Notes under the pieces: generated by a model
Told to the model about the DNA's origin: nothing
Databases searched by the model: none
Seen by the model: only the letters and a program-made list of their open reading frames with translations
Shown: positions 60,307-64,000 of the stretch, in pieces
Numbering within the stretch: the first letter of the stretch is position 1
How the letters are laid out: the number at the start of each line of letters is the position of its first letter
Source of the DNA: Taklimakanibacter sp049323275
Lineage (GTDB): Bacteria; Pseudomonadota; Alphaproteobacteria; Rhizobiales; Aestuariivirgaceae
Direction of reading: 5' to 3'
DNA length: 64,000 nucleotides
NCBI GenBank assembly: GCA_049323275.1
Contig: JBMOOM010000071.1
Location: 4,631-68,630 of the forward strand
Position numbers and translations under genes: made by a program

Positions 60307-61533
60307 TTACGCGTTCGGCACCCCGCCCTTGCGGCCACGGGTGAAGACCAGCGCCGCGCCGAGGAGCGCGGCGATGGCGGCATAGGTCGCAGCACCCAGG
60401 GCGCCGAAGCCGTCGACGAAGACGCCGCCCAGCAAAGCGCCGGACGCGATGGCGATCTGGAAGGTGGCGACGAGAAGACCGCCCGCCCCTTCGGCTTCAT
60501 CGGGAGCGGCCCGCACCATCCAGGTCGAGAGTCCGACGGGAAGCATGCTGAAGGCGAAGCCCCAGATGGTGACGGCGATGGCGGCGAGCCAGGGCGAGGC
60601 GCCGAACAGGATGAGCAGCACCGCCATCAGGCCGATGATGAAGGCGCCGAGCGCCACTTCGACGCGCAGGCTGCGCTCGAGCAGGAAGGCGCCGGCGAAA
60701 TTGCCGAAGAAGCCGCCGATGCCGAAGCCCAGAAGCACCAGCGAGATCGACGTGACCGACAGCATCGGCACCTCTTCGAGGAGCGGGCGGATGTAAGTGA
60801 AGCCGGCGAAGTGGCCCGACACCGCGAGCAGCACGGTGAACAGCGCCAGCCTCAGGCTCGGCCGCTTGAACAGCGCGACGAGCGTCGCGATGCTGGGCGA
60901 GCCGACGGGCGGCAGGCTCGGCAGGGAGGCGAGCTGCGCGATGAGCGCCAGGAGGCCGACGCCCGCGGCGCTGAAGAAGGCGGTGCGCCAGCCCCAGACA
61001 TCGCCGATATAGGCGCCGACGGGCGCGGCGCTCACCGTGGCGAAGGAGACGCCGGTGAGGATGATCGACATGGCGCGCGGCATCAGCCGCATCGGCACGA
61101 GACGCATGGCCATGGCGGCCGCCATCGACCAGAAGCCGCCCAACGCTACCCCTAAGATGATGCGCGCGGTGAGCAGCATGGCGAAATTGGTGGCGAGGGC
61201 GGCGATGAGATTGGAGACGAGCAAAGCGAGGCTGAAGGACCACATCACATAACGCCGGTCGACGCCGCGGGTCATGATCGCCATCGTGGGGGCGACGATG
61301 GCGCCGACCACGGCCGTGGCGGTCACCGCCTGGCCGGCGGCGCCGACGCTGATGCCGAGATCGCCGGCGAGCGGCGTCAGCAAGCTGACCGGCAGGAATT
61401 CCGCCGTCACGAGACCGAAAACACCCAGAGATAAGGAGACGACGGCTGCCCAGGCGGGGGAAGCCTCGTCCGTCGATGTCTCGGCCTTGCCGGCGCCGAG
61501 TCCTGCCGTTGCGGTAGCTGCTGCACTGTCCAT
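60307..61533 (-). CDS. MFS transporter, DHA1 family (NepI/AraJ/sugar-efflux-like)
   Basis: 408 aa, 12 membrane spans. Class signatures: VVSLSLGVFGLVTAEFLPVS, LLTPLAGDLGISVGAAGQAV, GFWSMAAAMAMRLVP, AAPVGAYIGDVWGWRTAFFS. Drug:H+ antiporter-1 type exporter, closest in pattern to purine-nucleoside efflux NepI, from memory. Divergent from the second cupin-AraC regulator with an inverted repeat between them; so the AraC protein probably controls export in response to the exported molecule. Confidence 0.92.
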   Translation of the reverse strand: MDSAAATATAGLGAGKAETSTDEASPAWAAVVSLSLGVFGLVTAEFLPVSLLTPLAGDLGISVGAAGQAVTATAVVGAIVAPTMAIMTRGVDRRYVMWSFSLALLVSNLIAALATNFAMLLTARIILGVALGGFWSMAAAMAMRLVPMRLMPRAMSIILTGVSFATVSAAPVGAYIGDVWGWRTAFFSAAGVGLLALIAQLASLPSLPPVGSPSIATLVALFKRPSLRLALFTVLLAVSGHFAGFTYIRPLLEEVPMLSVTSISLVLLGFGIGGFFGNFAGAFLLERSLRVEVALGAFIIGLMAVLLILFGASPWLAAIAVTIWGFAFSMLPVGLSTWMVRAAPDEAEGAGGLLVATFQIAIASGALLGGVFVDGFGALGAATYAAIAALLGAALVFTRGRKGGVPNA

Positions 61534-61573
61534 TTCGATCTCCCGAAGATGAGGGCTGGAAATGGAGATGCGT

Positions 61574-61604
61574 TTCTGGAGTTTCCATGATAGAAACCCC
61601 AGAA
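61574..61604. promoter_or_regulatory. Candidate AraC operator between the MFS and araC genes
   Basis: Arms TTCTGGAGTTTC (61574-61585) and GAAACCCCAGAA (61593-61604), 7-nt spacer, one mismatch. It fills most of the space between the two divergent start codons and reaches the ATG at 61604, which argues for that start rather than the ATG at 61562. Inferred operator. Confidence 0.5.
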
Positions 61605-62560
61605 TGCATGATCATCCGTCCAAACAACCGATCGAAAAGGTCTGCGATCCCTTGAGCGAGATGCTGCGCGGGCTGCGCCTCGATGGCGTCGAATATGGCC
61701 GCTGCGTGCTGCGCGAGCCCTGGTGCGTGACGATGCCGGCGCAAGAGGCGGCACGTTTCCATTTCATCGGCGGGCGCGGCTGCTGGCTTTACACACCGTC
61801 CAAGGAATGGGTGGAGCTCGCCCCCGGCGATGCGATCCTGCTGCCGCGCGGCGCCGAGCATCGCCTCGCCAGCGCGCCCGGGGCGCAGACGTTGCAGACC
61901 CAGTGCCTCAATGTCACGAAGGTGTGCAACAATGTCTATGACATGCAGGGCGGCGGCGAAGGCGAGAGCACGCTCCTGTTCCGCGGCAGCCTGCATTTCA
62001 ATATCGACGGCGCCCATCCGCTGCTGCGCATGATGCCGGAACTCATGCGCGCCTCCAATCTCGATGCGCATGAGCCGGCGCTGCCGCATCTGCTCGAGGC
62101 GATGGCGCGCGAGGTGATGCTCGACCGGCCGGGCTCCGGCGGCATTCTGGCCAGGCTCGCCGATGTGGTGGCGGCGGCGATCATCCGCTCCTGGGTGGAG
62201 CGCGGCTGCGGCGACGCGACGGGCTGGATCGCGGCGGCGCGCCATCCCGATATCGGCAAGGTGCTGGCCGCCATTCACCGCAACCCGGCCGAGAATTGGA
62301 GCGTCGAGACGCTGGCCAGGATCATGGGCGCGTCGCGCTCGGGCTTCGCCGAGCGTTTCGCCCAGATTGTCGGCGCGACGCCGGCGCGCTACGTCGCCGA
62401 GGTGCGCATGCACCAGGCGCGGCAGTGGCTGACGCGCGACCGCCTGCGTATTTCGGTGGTGGCGCGCAATCTCGGTTATGAATCGGAGGCCGCCTTCAGC
62501 CGCGCCTTCAAGCGCATCATCGGCCAGGCGCCGAGCCAGTTCCGCGCCGAGAAGCCGTGA
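61604..62560 (+). CDS. AraC-family regulator with N-terminal cupin (cupin_6), copy 2
   Basis: 318 aa from ATG 61604 (MHDHPSKQP); an ATG at 61562 would add 14 residues and consume the candidate operator. Cupin part (RFHFIGGRGCWLYTPSKEWV, GDAILLPRGAEHRL), then AraC HTHs (LARIMGASRSGFAERFAQIV, VARNLGYESEAAFSRAFKRI). Paralogous to the gene at 56681. Ends with GTGA overlapping the P-loop kinase start. Confidence 0.92.
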   Translation: MHDHPSKQPIEKVCDPLSEMLRGLRLDGVEYGRCVLREPWCVTMPAQEAARFHFIGGRGCWLYTPSKEWVELAPGDAILLPRGAEHRLASAPGAQTLQTQCLNVTKVCNNVYDMQGGGEGESTLLFRGSLHFNIDGAHPLLRMMPELMRASNLDAHEPALPHLLEAMAREVMLDRPGSGGILARLADVVAAAIIRSWVERGCGDATGWIAAARHPDIGKVLAAIHRNPAENWSVETLARIMGASRSGFAERFAQIVGATPARYVAEVRMHQARQWLTRDRLRISVVARNLGYESEAAFSRAFKRIIGQAPSQFRAEKP

Positions 62561-63048
62561 AGATCCTGATCACCGGCATGTCCGGCACCGGCAAGACGGC
62601 GGTGATCCACGAATTGCAGGCGCGAGATTTTGCGGCCATCGATCTCGACACGCCGGACTGGTCGCACTGGGTCGATGTCGCGCCAACCGACGGGCTGACG
62701 CCGTCCGAGGGGAAAGACTGGGTCTGGCAGGAAGAGCGCGTGCGAAGCTTGCTGTCGAGGCCAGATGACGGAATGCTGTTCATCAGCGGCTGCGCCGAGA
62801 ACATGCACCGGCTCTATCCGTTGATCGACCGGATCATCCTGCTTTCGGCGCCGATCGACACGATCATGGCGCGGCTCGAAAAACGCTCGACCGACGGCTA
62901 TGGCAACACGGCGGAAGAACGCGCCAGGATCGCCGAGCTCATCGCCACGATCGAGCCTCTGCTGCGCGCGGCGGCACATCACGAGATCGACAGCAGCGGA
63001 CCTGTCGCCACCACGACCGACCGGCTTCTTCGATTGCTCGACAGATAG
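62557..63048 (+). CDS. P-loop kinase-like protein (AAA_18/shikimate-kinase-like)
   Basis: 163 aa from GTG 62557, overlapping the AraC stop by 4 bp. Walker A GMSGTGKT near residues 7-14, DLDTPDW (probable substrate or Mg Asp), a LFISGCAENMHRLYPLID region in place of the nucleotide-kinase strand 3, and LSAPIDTIMARLEKRSTDGYG as a LID-type arginine-rich segment. It is too short for nucleoside monophosphate kinase; the phosphate acceptor is unknown. Its coupling to an AraC gene is unusual. Confidence 0.85.
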   Translation: MKILITGMSGTGKTAVIHELQARDFAAIDLDTPDWSHWVDVAPTDGLTPSEGKDWVWQEERVRSLLSRPDDGMLFISGCAENMHRLYPLIDRIILLSAPIDTIMARLEKRSTDGYGNTAEERARIAELIATIEPLLRAAAHHEIDSSGPVATTTDRLLRLLDR

Positions 63049-63050
63049 TA

Positions 63051-64000
63051 TCAATTATCGCGGAAGCTCTTCAGCACCGATTCCGCCAGGGGCCGGGCGA
63101 CATATTCGAGCAGCGTCTGCTCGCCGGTGAAGATCATCACCTCGGCCGGCATGCCGGGAATCAGCCGCACATCCGAGAGCCGGGCCAGGTCGTCCTGATC
63201 GACCTCCACCTTGGCCAGGAAATACGCTTTGCCGGTGCGGTCCTCGACCAGGCTGTCGGCGGAAACCGACAGCAGCTTGCCGTGAATCTGCGGCAGGTTG
63301 CGCTGCCGGTAGGCGGTGAGCAGCACCCGCGCCTTCATGCCCGGATGCACATTGTCGATGTCGACGGGCCTGAGCTGCGCATCGATGATGAGCTTCGCCT
63401 GGCCCGGCACGATGTCGAGGATCGGATCGCCGGCGCGGACTACGCCGGTTTCGGTCGTCACCCTGAGATTCATCACCGTGCCGGCGATCGGCGCCGTAAT
63501 GACGGTGCGCTTCAGCACGTCCTGGCGCGCCGACACCTGGTTGCGCAATTCGGCAAGGGTCGAGCGCACCTTGGTGAATTCCTCATTCATGCGCTCGCGC
63601 TCCTGCTCGCGCATGGTGAGAAGCTGCATCCGCGTCTCGCCGATCTCCTGCCCGTCGCGCGCCACCCGGGCGCGGTTGGAGGCGCGATCGACCTCGATCT
63701 GCGCCTGGGCACGCTGCAGCGCCAGGATGCGCGGCAGGCGCTCGAAGCCTTCCTTGTAGAGCTTCTCGACACCGGTCAGCTCCTGGGCGATCAGCGCGTG
63801 CTGGCGATCCTGCGCCGCGATCATGTCCTCCAGCCCGGCGATCTCCTCCTCCACCTGGCGGATGCGCTGGTCGAGAATCTGCTCGCGGCCTCTGGATGTC
63901 GCCTGCCGGCTCGTCAGGAGGGCGGTCTGGTCGCTGATCACCCGGCTGGAATCGATATCGCGCATGGCCAGCAGCTCGGCCGGGAAGTCGATGTCGCCTC
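63051..64000 (-). CDS. HlyD-family type I secretion periplasmic adaptor (partial, N-terminus outside the window)
   Basis: At least 316 residues visible; the open frame continues through the right edge, so an internal Met at 63965 is not the start. A long coiled coil (QILDQRIRQVEEEIAGLEDM onward) precedes a lipoyl/barrel region (VITAPIAGTVMNLRVTTETG, VRAGDPILDIVPG) and the C-terminal LIPGMPAEVMIFTGEQTLLE with YVARPLAESVLKSFRDN, typical of PrtE/LapC-like membrane-fusion partners. Works with an ABC exporter and outer-membrane TolC, which should lie beyond the window. Convergent with the kinase gene, 2 bp apart. Confidence 0.93.
   Translation of the reverse strand, partial: GDIDFPAELLAMRDIDSSRVISDQTALLTSRQATSRGREQILDQRIRQVEEEIAGLEDMIAAQDRQHALIAQELTGVEKLYKEGFERLPRILALQRAQAQIEVDRASNRARVARDGQEIGETRMQLLTMREQERERMNEEFTKVRSTLAELRNQVSARQDVLKRTVITAPIAGTVMNLRVTTETGVVRAGDPILDIVPGQAKLIIDAQLRPVDIDNVHPGMKARVLLTAYRQRNLPQIHGKLLSVSADSLVEDRTGKAYFLAKVEVDQDDLARLSDVRLIPGMPAEVMIFTGEQTLLEYVARPLAESVLKSFRDN

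Overview
The window looks like chromosomal DNA of a free-living alphaproteobacterium, most likely of the order Hyphomicrobiales (Rhizobiales). Reasons: visibly high GC with strong third-position bias, a very high density of ABC uptake systems paired with GntR, LysR, MocR and AraC regulators, a DUF1127 small protein, an AtuA/DUF4387 pair, and interspersed palindromic repeats of the rhizobial type. I see no rRNA, tRNA, CRISPR, phage or insertion sequence. Genus cannot be decided from the sequence alone. Almost every gene is intact; only the first (amidohydrolase) and last (HlyD-type adaptor) are cut by the window edges.

Layout, left half. 1-3.2 kb: a minus-strand M19 dipeptidase-like gene and amidohydrolase with a divergent LysR gene. 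3.3-8.5 kb: a six-gene minus operon with nearly all genes touching (FAD-linked 2-hydroxyacid dehydrogenase, FCD-GntR regulator, glyoxalase-fold protein, taurine/nitrate-type ABC transporter). 8.6-11.6 kb: an AceE-like thiamine-diphosphate E1 enzyme with a divergent Lrp/AsnC regulator. 11.6-16.2 kb: an FCD-GntR regulator plus a three-gene ferric/phosphonate-type ABC transporter whose permease is a double-length fusion. 16.3-18.0 kb: an AtuA-type protein (TTG start) and its DUF4387 partner. 18.0-28.6 kb: a GntR regulator divergent from a ten-gene operon: Opp/Dpp-type transporter, two uncharacterised beta-rich proteins inserted in the middle of the transporter genes, an RraA-type aldolase, an IlvD/Edd aldonate dehydratase and an Ldh_2 oxidoreductase. 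Together this reads as import and breakdown of an unidentified sugar acid or glycoside.

Layout, middle. 28.8-31.3 kb: a tandem duplication of an L,D-transpeptidase plus OmpA-like peptidoglycan-binding module. 31.5-33.5 kb: a BTAD/TPR regulator. 33.6-35.8 kb: a methanethiol S-methyltransferase candidate translationally coupled to a group II PLP decarboxylase. 35.9-38.9 kb: an OmpR-type two-component system and a class III nucleotide cyclase. 38.9-42.4 kb: a two-component flavin monooxygenase operon (flavin reductase, LLM oxygenase, 4-OT tautomerase, alpha/beta hydrolase) with a divergent LysR. 42.4-42.8 kb: a tandem array of about 161-bp palindromic units.

Layout, right half. 42.8-51.8 kb: a MocR regulator divergent from a PotABCD-like ABC transporter, a creatinase/ectoine-hydrolase-like M24 protein that lacks the metal ligands, a DAO-family oxidase and a BKACE enzyme, probably a catabolic route for a nitrogenous compound. 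52.0-56.4 kb: a CUT1 sugar-type ABC transporter. 56.7-63.0 kb: two paralogous cupin-AraC regulators, a DUF1127 gene, an alpha/beta hydrolase with a MetY-type sulfhydrylase, an NepI-like MFS exporter and a P-loop kinase. 63.05-64 kb: part of a type I secretion adaptor.

Themes: many self-contained import, catabolism and regulator cassettes; promoter palindromes next to several regulators; and one palindromic repeat family that sits right after the binding-protein gene in two different ABC operons. The most interesting unexplained items are the two unknown proteins at 22.1-23.3 kb, the duplicated L,D-transpeptidase/OmpA module, the M24/DAO/BKACE cassette, and the repeat array that supplies the last codons of a LysR gene.
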